The notes beneath the pieces are model-generated. The model was not told where the DNA came from, did no database searches, and was given only the letters and a program-made list of their open reading frames with translations. From JBOFMT01 sp051658525 (lineage in GTDB: Bacteria > Bacillota_I > Bacilli_A > Erysipelotrichales > Erysipelotrichaceae), in NCBI GenBank assembly GCA_051658525.1, contig JBOFMT010000130.1, forward strand, positions 1 to 11,612: a DNA stretch of 11,612 nucleotides, given 5' to 3'. The position numbers and the translations under genes were made by a program. Below are positions 1 through 6,325 of this stretch, piece after piece. How positions within the stretch are numbered: position 1 is the stretch's first letter; the number at the start of each line of letters is the position of its first letter.

Positions 1-129
1 TTGCAATATGCTAAAGTAGGGAAATGGAAAGATTATCTCTATGGGGAACGCGCCTACATCATATTAAGTCTAGTAGCTAAATCTATTTTAGCTTGGCTCA
101 TCTTTGCCGCAGCACTAGCACCAATGTAA
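1..129 (+). CDS. Heliorhodopsin, C-terminal end (5' part outside window)
   Basis: The last 42 codons of a gene that begins upstream of the window; frame 1 is open from base 1 to TAA at 127-129. The visible protein ends in one membrane helix containing YIILSLVAKSILAW. The SLVAK stretch with a preceding GERAYI is the seventh-helix signature of heliorhodopsins, in which the lysine (bases 79-81) carries retinal as a Schiff base and the serine four residues earlier lies beside it. The residues before it (LQY, GKW, YL, GERAYI) also match my memory of the actinobacterial heliorhodopsin C-terminus. Heliorhodopsins are inverted-topology retinal proteins of monoderm bacteria and archaea that do not pump ions; their role is unsettled and usually thought to be light sensing or stress-related. 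The other six helices cannot be checked here. It converges on the lipoprotein gene and shares a terminator with it. Confidence 0.87.
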   Translation: MQYAKVGKWKDYLYGERAYIILSLVAKSILAWLIFAAALAPM

Positions 130-132
130 GTC

Positions 133-165
133 AAAAAAAGGAAATCATACGATTTCCCTTTTTTT
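133..165. terminator. Bidirectional terminator between converging genes
   Basis: An A-run, the arm GGAAATC (140-146), a 4-base loop and the arm GATTTCC (151-157), then C and seven Ts. The A-run on the left and T-run on the right make it work as an intrinsic terminator on both strands. It lies just after the heliorhodopsin stop and just after the stop of the minus-strand lipoprotein. Confidence 0.88.
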
Positions 166-179
166 ATTATGAATAGAAA

Positions 180-1160
180 TTACTTAGCGTTAGCTACAGC
201 TTTTTCTAATACTGTAATGTAATCCGTTGTTTTGATTGTTACAGATGAAGTCAAGTCTTCAGATGTTGGAACACCAGTTTCGTTTACTTCGATCGCTTTG
301 ATTTCTTCCAAAGTTTTTCCAGTCATCCAAGCTTCTAAAGCATCAGCTTGTTCGAACCATTCTTTACCGATAGAAGAAGCCTTAGCCATACCGTAGTCAG
401 CACCTTTTTCTACTTTAGTAAGTGTAGCAGCAGCAGCATCGCTAGTGATTGTTCCTTCAGTAGAGAAGCTAGCTTTGTTTTGTGCAACGTCGATGTCAAC
501 AGCAACTACTTTTCCGTCTTTGTCTAATGCAACAACTTCGTAAGTAGTGTTAGCTTGAACTGAACCTTCAGCATCAGCACTTGCATCAGTGAATTTCATT
601 GAAGTAGCAGAAGCCATACCAACAGTAGCAACACCTTCTACTTCAACAGCGTTTTCAGCAGCTTTAACAACAGCAGCAACGAAATCGTTAACTCCGATTG
701 TTACAGAAGTAGTCAAATCTTCGTTTGTAGCTTTTCCAGCTTCGTCAACTTCGATTGCTTTTACTTCGTCGATTGTTTTTCCAGTCATCCAAGCTTCCAA
801 AGCGTCAACTTGTTCAAACCATTCTTTTTCGATAGAAGAAGCTTTTTTCATTCCGTAATCTTCAGCTTTTTCACCTTTTGTAGGTGTAGCAGCTGTAGCA
901 TCACTTGTGATTGCTCCAGTAGCATCAAATTTACCGCTGTTTTGAGCAGCATCAATTTGAACGTCTACGATTTTTCCATCTTTATCCAATACAACTGCAG
1001 CGATAACTGTATTTGCTTGAATTTGTCCTTCAGCGTCAGCACTAGCATCAACCAACTTCATTGAAGTGATAGAAGCCATACCAACTTTAGATGTTGAAGT
1101 AGATGATCCACATCCAGCCAACATACCAGCGCAAAGAACAAGTGCCAATAATTTTTTCAT
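180..1160 (-). CDS. Lipoprotein with two tandem FMN-binding-like domains
   Basis: A 326-residue exported lipoprotein. MKKLLALVLCAGMLAGC is a lipoprotein signal peptide with lipobox LAGC, so Cys17 would be lipidated and the protein held on the outer face of the membrane. The mature part is a tandem duplication, about residues 26-172 and 180-325. Each copy carries VGMAS-TSMK, DASADAEG, LDKDGK, AAQN/VAQN, DYGM-KASSI-KEWFEQ-DALEAWMTGKT and a late DLT(T/S)SVTI. The layout resembles FMN_bind domains, where the late motif is Dxx(S/T)GA(S/T) and the last Thr/Ser is flavinylated by ApbE. Here the D, S/T and final T remain but GA is SV, so covalent flavin binding is possible and unproven. The start at 1160 is chosen over ATG 1217 because GGAGG sits 9 bases before it and the signal peptide begins there. 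A role in surface redox chemistry is inference. Confidence 0.85.
   Translation of the reverse strand: MKKLLALVLCAGMLAGCGSSTSTSKVGMASITSMKLVDASADAEGQIQANTVIAAVVLDKDGKIVDVQIDAAQNSGKFDATGAITSDATAATPTKGEKAEDYGMKKASSIEKEWFEQVDALEAWMTGKTIDEVKAIEVDEAGKATNEDLTTSVTIGVNDFVAAVVKAAENAVEVEGVATVGMASATSMKFTDASADAEGSVQANTTYEVVALDKDGKVVAVDIDVAQNKASFSTEGTITSDAAAATLTKVEKGADYGMAKASSIGKEWFEQADALEAWMTGKTLEEIKAIEVNETGVPTSEDLTSSVTIKTTDYITVLEKAVANAK
186..623 (-). repeat. Second copy of the duplicated lipoprotein domain
   Basis: Encodes residues 180-325. It is colinear with the copy at 645-1085, with long shared blocks at protein level (DASADAEG, ALEAWMTGKT, KEWFEQ) and clear similarity at DNA level, for example TTCCAGTCATCCAAGCTTC in both copies. 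This indicates a within-gene duplication. Confidence 0.85.
645..1085 (-). repeat. First copy of the duplicated lipoprotein domain
   Basis: Encodes residues 26-172, directly after the short lipobox linker. It is joined to the second copy by a linker of about 8 residues (VEVEGVAT). It differs from copy two mainly in the surface-facing stretch after the AAQN motif and in the loop before DYGM. Confidence 0.85.
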
Positions 1161-1169
1161 AATAAAATT

Positions 1170-1174
1170 CCTCC
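1170..1174 (-). promoter_or_regulatory. Ribosome binding site fixing the lipoprotein start
   Basis: GGAGG on the minus strand, 9 bases before ATG at 1158-1160. No comparable site precedes the longer in-frame ATG at 1215-1217, which also lies at about the predicted transcript start. Confidence 0.85.
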
Positions 1175-1191
1175 ATAGATTCTTATTTGTA

Positions 1192-1214
1192 TCGATAGCT
1201 GTATAGCGTATCGA
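1192..1214 (-). promoter_or_regulatory. Leader hairpin of the lipoprotein mRNA
   Basis: Inverted repeat TCGATA (1192-1197) and TATCGA (1209-1214), extended by GCT/AGC around a GTAT loop with one bulged base: a 9-bp hairpin close to the predicted 5' end of the transcript. It lacks a T-run, so it is not a terminator. It could stabilise the mRNA or be a protein-binding palindrome. Confidence 0.5.
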
Positions 1215-1226
1215 CAACTGTTAAAC

Positions 1227-1255
1227 ATCATATAGGATTCTTTTCGAATAATCAA
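1227..1255 (-). promoter_or_regulatory. Sigma-A type promoter for the lipoprotein gene
   Basis: On the minus strand, -35 TTGATT (1250-1255) and -10 TATGAT (1227-1232) are separated by exactly 17 bases. Transcription would start near 1220, giving a leader of about 60 bases. The -10 has 5 of 6 consensus bases and the -35 has 4 of 6. Confidence 0.7.
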
Positions 1256-1283
1256 GTGTTATTTCTACCCTTTTTTCCAAAGT

Positions 1284-1433
1284 TGTGAAATAATGATTTA
1301 TATACATATTATCACACATTATACACAGTTATACTTTGTGAAAAAAATCGTGAATTTATACATAAATACGGATAATGGGCCAGAATGCATTTTTGATAAT
1401 ATGTGTTTTTTTCACACGATATATATGTGAAAA
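1284..1433. promoter_or_regulatory. Cluster of TGTGA/TCACA elements (possible operators)
   Basis: Within 150 AT-rich bases there are repeated TGTGA or TCACA pentamers. TGTGAAATAAT (1284-1294) faces ATTATCACA (1308-1316), and TTTTCACA (1409-1416) faces a perfect TGTGAAAA (1426-1433). Another TTTGTGAAAA lies near 1335. TATAC recurs at 1301, 1320, 1330 and 1357. The stretch lies upstream of both the lipoprotein promoter and the ABC operon. I see no coding potential; binding by a CRP/FNR-like or other regulator is inference. Confidence 0.35.
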
Positions 1434-1627
1434 TTTCCACTATAAAAAGAAAGCGGATTCAAGTAAACGGGTGATTATCAGCCGTATCCACTGTACTAGA
1501 AGGCTTTGAAGTGTTTATTTGTGGTAACGTATGCGAGTAAATAGCACTTGGTGATGAACCATGTGCAAGAAGTTAGCTTGTTGTGAAAAAAGAGGAAATT
1601 ACGAATATACAGAGTATGTTAATAAGA
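1434..1627. other. Non-coding stretch without recognised elements
   Basis: This is the middle of the 560-base gap between the lipoprotein promoter and the ABC operon. It holds no open frame of useful length and no ribosome binding site with a sustained frame. I saw no hairpin or repeat strong enough to call. It may be a long upstream region or the remnant of a lost gene. Confidence 0.5.
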
Positions 1628-1643
1628 CTTACAGGATTGTAAG
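1628..1643 (+). promoter_or_regulatory. BceR-type operator box
   Basis: CTTACA-GGAT-TGTAAG is a perfect inverted repeat with 6-base arms and a 4-base spacer. It fits the TnACA-N4-TGTAA form known for BceR-like regulators of peptide-antibiotic ABC transporters. A further half-site, TTGTAC (1648-1653), lies 11 bases after TTGTAA, one helical turn on. The box is about 95 bases before the ATPase start and about 60 before a plausible transcript start, as expected for an activator. Confidence 0.7.
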
Positions 1644-1686
1644 AATCTTGTACGTTAATTCGATAGGAAAGTTTGAATAATTCCGA

Positions 1687-1692
1687 TATACT
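1687..1692 (+). promoter_or_regulatory. Possible -10 element of the bce operon
   Basis: TATACT matches the -10 consensus at 5 of 6 positions. No good -35 lies 16-18 bases upstream (TAGGAA at best), which suits a promoter that needs the activator bound at 1628-1643. The transcript would start near 1699. Confidence 0.4.
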
Positions 1693-1724
1693 GCAAGGGA
1701 AGACAAGAGAAAAGAGGAACATGT

Positions 1725-2492
1725 ATGAAAAAAATACTACAAGTAAATCAAGTGGAAAAAATATATGGAAGTAGAGGGATCATTCAAAAAGCCTTGGATG
1801 GAATTAGTTTTTCCGTAGAAGAGGGCGAGTTTGTTGGGATTATGGGGCCAAGTGGTAGTGGGAAAAGCACCTTACTCAATTGTATCTCTACGATCGACCG
1901 TGTTTCTAGTGGAGATATTTTAATCAACGATACGCTAACATCACAGTTAAAAGGGAAAAAACTCAATGCCTTTCGTTCGCATGAACTTGGGTTTATTTTT
2001 CAAGACTTTAACTTATTACCAACTTTAACCGCATTTGAGAATATTGCTTTGGCCTTAACGATCAAAGGAACAAAACCAAGTGAAATTGATGGTTTGGTAC
2101 TAGACGTTGTGAAAAAGTTAGATATTACGGACTTATTGCATAAACTACCATCTGAAATGTCGGGAGGTCAAAAGCAACGCGTTGCTGCTGCTCGTGCCAT
2201 TGTAACTGCACCAAGTTTAGTGCTTGCAGATGAACCGACAGGAGCATTGGATAGTAAAAATGCACGTTTATTACTAGAATCAATGGATAAGCTCAATGAG
2301 GAGTTAGATACTACGATTCTCATGGTAACACATGATGCTTTTACCGCAAGTTATGCCAACCGTATTTTATTCATTAAAGATGGACGTATCTTTAATGAAT
2401 TGGTACGAGGTGAGGATGATCGCAAAACCTTTTTCAAGCGTATTCTTGAAATCACAACCTTATTAGGAGGTGACATCAGCAATGTACTTTAA
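1725..2492 (+). CDS. BceA-like ABC transporter ATP-binding protein
   Basis: A 255-residue cytoplasmic ATPase that would power the adjoining permease in detoxifying cell-wall-active peptides. All ABC motifs are present: Walker A GPSGSGKST (41-49), Q-loop Gln93, signature MSGGQ (145-149), Walker B LVLADE (165-170) followed by D-loop ALD, and switch His203 in VTHD. Length and the MacB/LolD-like signature fit the peptide-exporter subfamily that contains BceA. GAGG at 1714-1717 sits 7 bases before this ATG; an ATG at 1721 is out of frame and is not used. The 3' end overlaps the permease start by 11 bases, which implies translational coupling. It is the first gene of an operon with permease, response regulator and kinase. 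The family call is firm; the peptide handled is unknown. Confidence 0.93.
   Translation: MKKILQVNQVEKIYGSRGIIQKALDGISFSVEEGEFVGIMGPSGSGKSTLLNCISTIDRVSSGDILINDTLTSQLKGKKLNAFRSHELGFIFQDFNLLPTLTAFENIALALTIKGTKPSEIDGLVLDVVKKLDITDLLHKLPSEMSGGQKQRVAAARAIVTAPSLVLADEPTGALDSKNARLLLESMDKLNEELDTTILMVTHDAFTASYANRILFIKDGRIFNELVRGEDDRKTFFKRILEITTLLGGDISNVL
2465..2473 (+). promoter_or_regulatory. Ribosome binding site fixing the permease start
   Basis: AGGAGGTGA is fully complementary to the 16S rRNA 3' end and lies 8 bases before ATG 2482. The in-frame GTG at 2470 falls inside this site, so it cannot be the start. Confidence 0.85.
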
Positions 2493-4488
2493 ACTAAGTT
2501 TTCGTAATATGAAACGAAGCATTGCGGATTATGGAATTTATTTTGTAACCCTAATGCTAGCAGTTTGCTTGTTTTATGTTTTTAACAGCATCACAGCGCA
2601 ACAAGTCATGCTAGACCTAAGTAATGCACAAGCAGAAATGTTGGGGTACCTTGACAACTTAATGAGTTTAGCATCGCTTTTTGTATCTCTAATTTTTTGT
2701 ATCCTGTGTTTATTTGCAAATCAATTTTTAATCAAACGTAGAAAAAAAGAATTTGGTCTCTACATGAGTATGGGAATGAGTAAGTTTGGGGTTTCAAAAT
2801 TACTTGTCATTGAGTCTGCTATGGTTGGGCTATTATCACTTGTTGTTGGTATTGGCGTTGGAGCGTTATTATCACAAGCAATGACCCTCTTTAATGCCGC
2901 TTTATTTGATACGACCATTGTCCAATATCAATTTATTTTTTCTGGGGTAGCAGCCTTAAAAACAGTGTTGTTTTTTGGTTTGGTTTTTGCCTTTGTTATG
3001 GTATTGAATGTCATAACCGTATCAAAATATACTTTGATTAGTCTTTTGACCTCTGCACAAAAACCGCAGAAACAACAAAAAATGAATCACAAAGCACAAC
3101 TTGGATTCACACTTCTTGGACTTGTTGTTTTAGTGCTTGGTTATCAGCAATTACTAACAATTAATTTAGCCAATGGCTTTAATGATATTATTGTTGGAAG
3201 TGTTTTATTATTGGTGGGAACACTATTGTTTTATTTATATGGGGTGAATGTAGTATTGCACTGGATTCAAACAAGAAAAGAATTTTATTATACTTCTCTG
3301 CGCATGTTTAATACAACGCAGCTCAAAGCAAAAATAAATACCGCGTTAACTGCAATCATCACTATCTCATATATGTTGTTTTTTACGATTGCTATGTTAT
3401 CCAATAGTATGAGTTATAAAAATACCGTTGAAAATGAATTGGCATTGGTTGCACCATTTGATCATAGTGTTTCCATTTATCATTATGAACATCCAGCGAC
3501 CTATGAGATAGAAGATGTCATCGCTGCACTTGAACTTGACTTTGCACAAAATGAATGGACAGATACTAATATCTACAATGCTGGACTTGATTTAAGTTCA
3601 CTACTTGGGCAATACGCACAAGGAACCATCAAACAAGATTTATCCAATGGCTTTTATTACAATGCTTATGTAATTAGCTATAGTGATTATATCGCCTTGA
3701 TGGAACAACAAGGAATCAAACCACAAGTGTTAACGGGCAATGAAACGTTAATCTTAAGTAATATGAATGAAGCGCAAGATACTCTAAAAGCAATGTTGGC
3801 ACAAGAACAAACGATTGTCATTGATGGACAAACCTATAATTTTAAGGAAGAAGGCTATCAATTGGCAGCAATCGAAACGGAAAATATTGGACGTTTGTTG
3901 GCAGCCTTTGTCTTACCGGATACAGCAGCAGCTAACTTGACACAAGCTAGAACTATATTAAATTTCAATTATCAAAATCAAAATCAAGTGAATGATGCGA
4001 AAGATGTCGCTTACTTACAAAACTTAGACCGTGATAGTATCATTGACAATAATTACTATGCAGTAGATGGTGTTAGTAAGTCGGTTGTTTACCATGAAAC
4101 TATGGGATATACGATTAACTTCCTGTATATTGGAATTTATTTGGGTATCGTATTCTTAATTGCCTCAGGCTCTGTTTTGGGATTACGGTTGTTATCTGAT
4201 GCGAGTGATGAACAAGAACGTTATCAAATGTTGAAACGTCTAGGAGCAACCGATTCGATGATCTCTCGCTCCGTGCGTACTCAGGTTTTAAGTTACTTCG
4301 CAATTCCTTTGTTATTGGCAATCCCGAGCTCGATTGTAGTAAGTATGAGTATTACCAAACAGTTAGCAAGTACAACCTATACATTCTCCATTATTCCAGC
4401 ACTGCTTAGTGCGGTGGTATTGTTGCTTTTATATGGAGGCTACTTTATAATTACATATACTGGGTATAAAAAAATAGTAATGAAATAA
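2482..4488 (+). CDS. BceB-like permease of peptide-antibiotic ABC transporter
   Basis: A 668-residue membrane protein with ten predicted helices in the BceB layout. TM1 is near 17-37 and TM2 near 62-84, then a basic KRRKKEFGLYMSMGMSK coupling stretch. TM3-TM4 lie near 108-180, TM5-TM6 near 206-261 and TM7 near 286-308. A soluble extracellular domain of about 230 residues (311-541) follows, then TM8 near 542-567, TM9 near 602-624 and TM10 near 636-655. Two FtsX-type regions frame the extracellular domain, which in this family takes part in peptide recognition and signals to the partner kinase. It pairs with the ATPase gene it overlaps and is followed 12 bases later by the response regulator. 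Length is normal (BceB is about 650). The substrate cannot be read from sequence because the extracellular domain is the variable part of the family. Confidence 0.92.
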   Translation: MYFKLSFRNMKRSIADYGIYFVTLMLAVCLFYVFNSITAQQVMLDLSNAQAEMLGYLDNLMSLASLFVSLIFCILCLFANQFLIKRRKKEFGLYMSMGMSKFGVSKLLVIESAMVGLLSLVVGIGVGALLSQAMTLFNAALFDTTIVQYQFIFSGVAALKTVLFFGLVFAFVMVLNVITVSKYTLISLLTSAQKPQKQQKMNHKAQLGFTLLGLVVLVLGYQQLLTINLANGFNDIIVGSVLLLVGTLLFYLYGVNVVLHWIQTRKEFYYTSLRMFNTTQLKAKINTALTAIITISYMLFFTIAMLSNSMSYKNTVENELALVAPFDHSVSIYHYEHPATYEIEDVIAALELDFAQNEWTDTNIYNAGLDLSSLLGQYAQGTIKQDLSNGFYYNAYVISYSDYIALMEQQGIKPQVLTGNETLILSNMNEAQDTLKAMLAQEQTIVIDGQTYNFKEEGYQLAAIETENIGRLLAAFVLPDTAAANLTQARTILNFNYQNQNQVNDAKDVAYLQNLDRDSIIDNNYYAVDGVSKSVVYHETMGYTINFLYIGIYLGIVFLIASGSVLGLRLLSDASDEQERYQMLKRLGATDSMISRSVRTQVLSYFAIPLLLAIPSSIVVSMSITKQLASTTYTFSIIPALLSAVVLLLLYGGYFIITYTGYKKIVMK

Positions 4489-4500
4489 GGGAGGGCTAAC

Positions 4501-5166
4501 ATGAAAATTTTAATTGTGGAAGACGATAGTGTCATACGGGAGCAGTTGGCTAAAATATTAAGAAATCATGAATATGAAGTGATACTTATCCAACACTTTG
4601 AGCGTGTCATTCATCAAATCCATGAATTACAGTTTGATTTGTTGCTACTCGACGTCAACCTTCCGGTTATGGATGGGTATAGTATATGTCGAAAACTACG
4701 AGAAACAAGTGAGGTTCCAATCATCATCCTAACCAGTCGAGATACTGAAATGGATGAAGTTATGAGTATGAATTTAGGGGCTGATGATTTTATTCGCAAA
4801 CCGTTCAATACTCAAATTCTATTGGCGCGCATTGAACGCTTACTAAAACGCGTTACCCATACACCGAACCTTGAACATTTGGTGTATGGTGATTTATCGC
4901 TAGATTTGGTAAAGGGAAGTATGAGTTATCACAATGAAAGTGAGATCCTTACCAAAAATGAACTAGCTATCCTTAGTTACTTTTTTCAACATCAAGGAAC
5001 CCTGGTATCAAGAGAAGAATTACTTCTCTACCTTTGGGATTCGAGTGCTTTTGTAGACGATAATACCCTTTCGGTCAATATGACTAGACTACGTAAAAAA
5101 TTAGAATCAATTGGAGCGGGCAACCCAATTGAAACAAGACGTGGGTTAGGGTACATATTAAAGTGA
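4501..5166 (+). CDS. BceR-like response regulator (OmpR/PhoB family)
   Basis: A 221-residue DNA-binding response regulator. The receiver domain (1-115) has the acidic pair Asp8/Asp9, phosphoacceptor Asp51 in LLLLDVNLP, Thr78 and Lys100 in RKPF. The winged-helix effector domain (about 125-221) ends in NMTRLRKKLESIG and ETRRGLGYIL, the OmpR recognition-helix and wing region. GGGAGG at 4489-4494 gives a good start. The gene follows the permease by 12 bases and its TGA overlaps the kinase GTG by 4 bases. In this family the phosphorylated regulator activates the transporter operon through a TnACA-N4-TGTAA box; such a box lies at 1628-1643. Autoregulation is therefore inferred. Confidence 0.92.
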   Translation: MKILIVEDDSVIREQLAKILRNHEYEVILIQHFERVIHQIHELQFDLLLLDVNLPVMDGYSICRKLRETSEVPIIILTSRDTEMDEVMSMNLGADDFIRKPFNTQILLARIERLLKRVTHTPNLEHLVYGDLSLDLVKGSMSYHNESEILTKNELAILSYFFQHQGTLVSREELLLYLWDSSAFVDDNTLSVNMTRLRKKLESIGAGNPIETRRGLGYILK

Positions 5167-6167
5167 AATATCCTTTCCTAACAAAAACTAAAAAACAGTA
5201 CTTGATCATCTTTATCATGGTTGCCCTTGTAATCTCACTGTTTATGTTTCTTATGTCAGTACCACTTCCAACCATCGTACTGGTTTGGCTAATATCGTTT
5301 TTTCCACTTATTGGATTTTTCATTATGGAGTATATTCAAAAAGTGAAATATTACCAAGAAGTAGCGCTTACCTTTGAGCACTTAGAACAACGCTATATGT
5401 TGGGAAGTTTATTGCCAGAACCTCATTTTGAGGAAGCGGATATCTTGCATGAGTTGATTTACGAGATGGGAAAATCAATGAGTGAAGAAATTAGTGGTTT
5501 AAAACATGCCCAAATGGAATACCAAGAATATATTGAACGTTGGGTTCATGAAATTAAAACACCTATCGCTGCCATTCAACTTTTGGTTGAAAATAAAGAA
5601 CATCCACAACTCATCGTTGCTGAACTGCAAGAGGTTGAAGATTTTATCCAACAGGTACTCTATTATGCAAGAAGTCAAAACCCGGAAAAAGATTTTGTTG
5701 TGAAAGAACTACTACTACGTTCTTTCTTGGATGACGTACTCAAAAAATATGCAAGAAAATTCATCATGAATAAAATTCAGTTAACTTATGAAGTTGGAGA
5801 TGACATTGTTTATACCGACAGTAAGTGGGCTAGTTATATCATTGGTCAAATTATATCCAATGCATTGAAATATTCCCAAGGGGATAACAAACGCATCGTG
5901 ATTACTGCACAAGAACATCAGAATAGTGTGACCTTATGCATTCAAGATGAAGGAATAGGAATTCCAAAAGCAGAATTGGATCATATTTTTGATAAAGGCT
6001 TTACGGGCTCCAATGGACGTATTTATTCCCAATCTACTGGTATGGGCTTGTATTTATGCAAAACACTTTGTGATAAGCTCTATATTGGGATTGAGGTGGA
6101 TTCAACGGTTGCTGTAGGCACAACCATTAGTCTAACCTTCCCCAAAGCGGCAATACGCCGGATATAA
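5163..6167 (+). CDS. BceS-like intramembrane-sensing histidine kinase
   Basis: A 334-residue sensor kinase starting at GTG 5163 inside the regulator stop (GTGA overlap), which signals translational coupling. Two helices (about 12-32 and 37-56) are separated by only a few residues, so there is almost no outside sensor domain; kinases of this type depend on the partner permease to detect the peptide. After a linker comes the H-box WVHEIKTP with phospho-accepting His129. The ATPase domain has N-box Asn233 (IISNALKYS), G1 DEGIGIP (262-268), F-box FDKGFTG (276-282) and G2 STGMGLYL (291-298). All catalytic boxes look intact. It is the last gene of the module. A GC-rich CGGC-N5-GCCG hairpin closes the coding region but has no T-run, so the operon lacks an obvious strong terminator. 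Confidence 0.92.
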   Translation: MKYPFLTKTKKQYLIIFIMVALVISLFMFLMSVPLPTIVLVWLISFFPLIGFFIMEYIQKVKYYQEVALTFEHLEQRYMLGSLLPEPHFEEADILHELIYEMGKSMSEEISGLKHAQMEYQEYIERWVHEIKTPIAAIQLLVENKEHPQLIVAELQEVEDFIQQVLYYARSQNPEKDFVVKELLLRSFLDDVLKKYARKFIMNKIQLTYEVGDDIVYTDSKWASYIIGQIISNALKYSQGDNKRIVITAQEHQNSVTLCIQDEGIGIPKAELDHIFDKGFTGSNGRIYSQSTGMGLYLCKTLCDKLYIGIEVDSTVAVGTTISLTFPKAAIRRI

Positions 6168-6223
6168 ATAACAAAAAATGTAATAATTTGTGTTTTTATG
6201 TATTTTTATGGACTTAATTACGT

Positions 6224-6229
6224 TATACT
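6224..6229 (+). promoter_or_regulatory. Possible -10 element for the SorC-type regulator
   Basis: TATACT (5 of 6 consensus bases), with only a weak TATTTT 17 bases upstream as -35. A transcript from here would begin near 6236, exactly where the structured leader GGGAGA begins. Confidence 0.4.
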
Positions 6230-6236
6230 AAATTTA

Positions 6237-6321
6237 GGGAGATGATACCATCACAAGTGTTCTCTACCCGATAGAAAGCCACGAGTCCCAAGTCGTGGTT
6301 TTCTCATACATGTGAGGAAAC
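6237..6321 (+). promoter_or_regulatory. Structured leader with mutually exclusive hairpins (candidate RNA switch)
   Basis: Three pairings can be drawn. P1: GGGAGA (6237-6242) with TCT-C-TACCC side 6263-6269, one bulged A. Hairpin A: AGAAAGCCACGA (6273-6284) with TCGTGGTTTTCT (6293-6304), 12 bp with one G-T pair. Hairpin B: GTTTTCTCA (6298-6306) with TGAGGAAAC (6313-6321), 9 bp with one G-T pair, which buries the ribosome binding site TGAGG. A and B share 6298-6304, so only one can form. I recognise no known riboswitch class. Hairpin A might instead be a modest terminator of the bce operon. Confidence 0.45.
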
Positions 6322-6325
6322 AAAG

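Noticed and set aside
589..1064. Plus-strand open frames opposite the lipoprotein gene
   Set aside because: They mirror the repetitive lipoprotein codons and have no start signals or conserved features.
1161..1217. Longer lipoprotein start at ATG 1215-1217
   Set aside because: It adds 19 residues before a textbook signal peptide, has no ribosome binding site and lies at the predicted transcript start.
1721..1723. ATG four bases before the ATPase start
   Set aside because: It is in a different frame from the ATPase and leaves the GAGG site too close.
2470..2481. GTG start for the permease
   Set aside because: The GTG lies inside the AGGAGGTGA ribosome binding site; ATG 2482 has ideal spacing.
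6169..6200. AACAAA/TTTGTG pairing as a terminator of the bce operon
   Set aside because: The stem is short and almost entirely A-T, so it would be too weak to call.
6273..6304. CRISPR-like or mobile-element inverted repeat
   Set aside because: It is a single hairpin with no second copy in the window and no associated genes; a leader or terminator structure explains it better.
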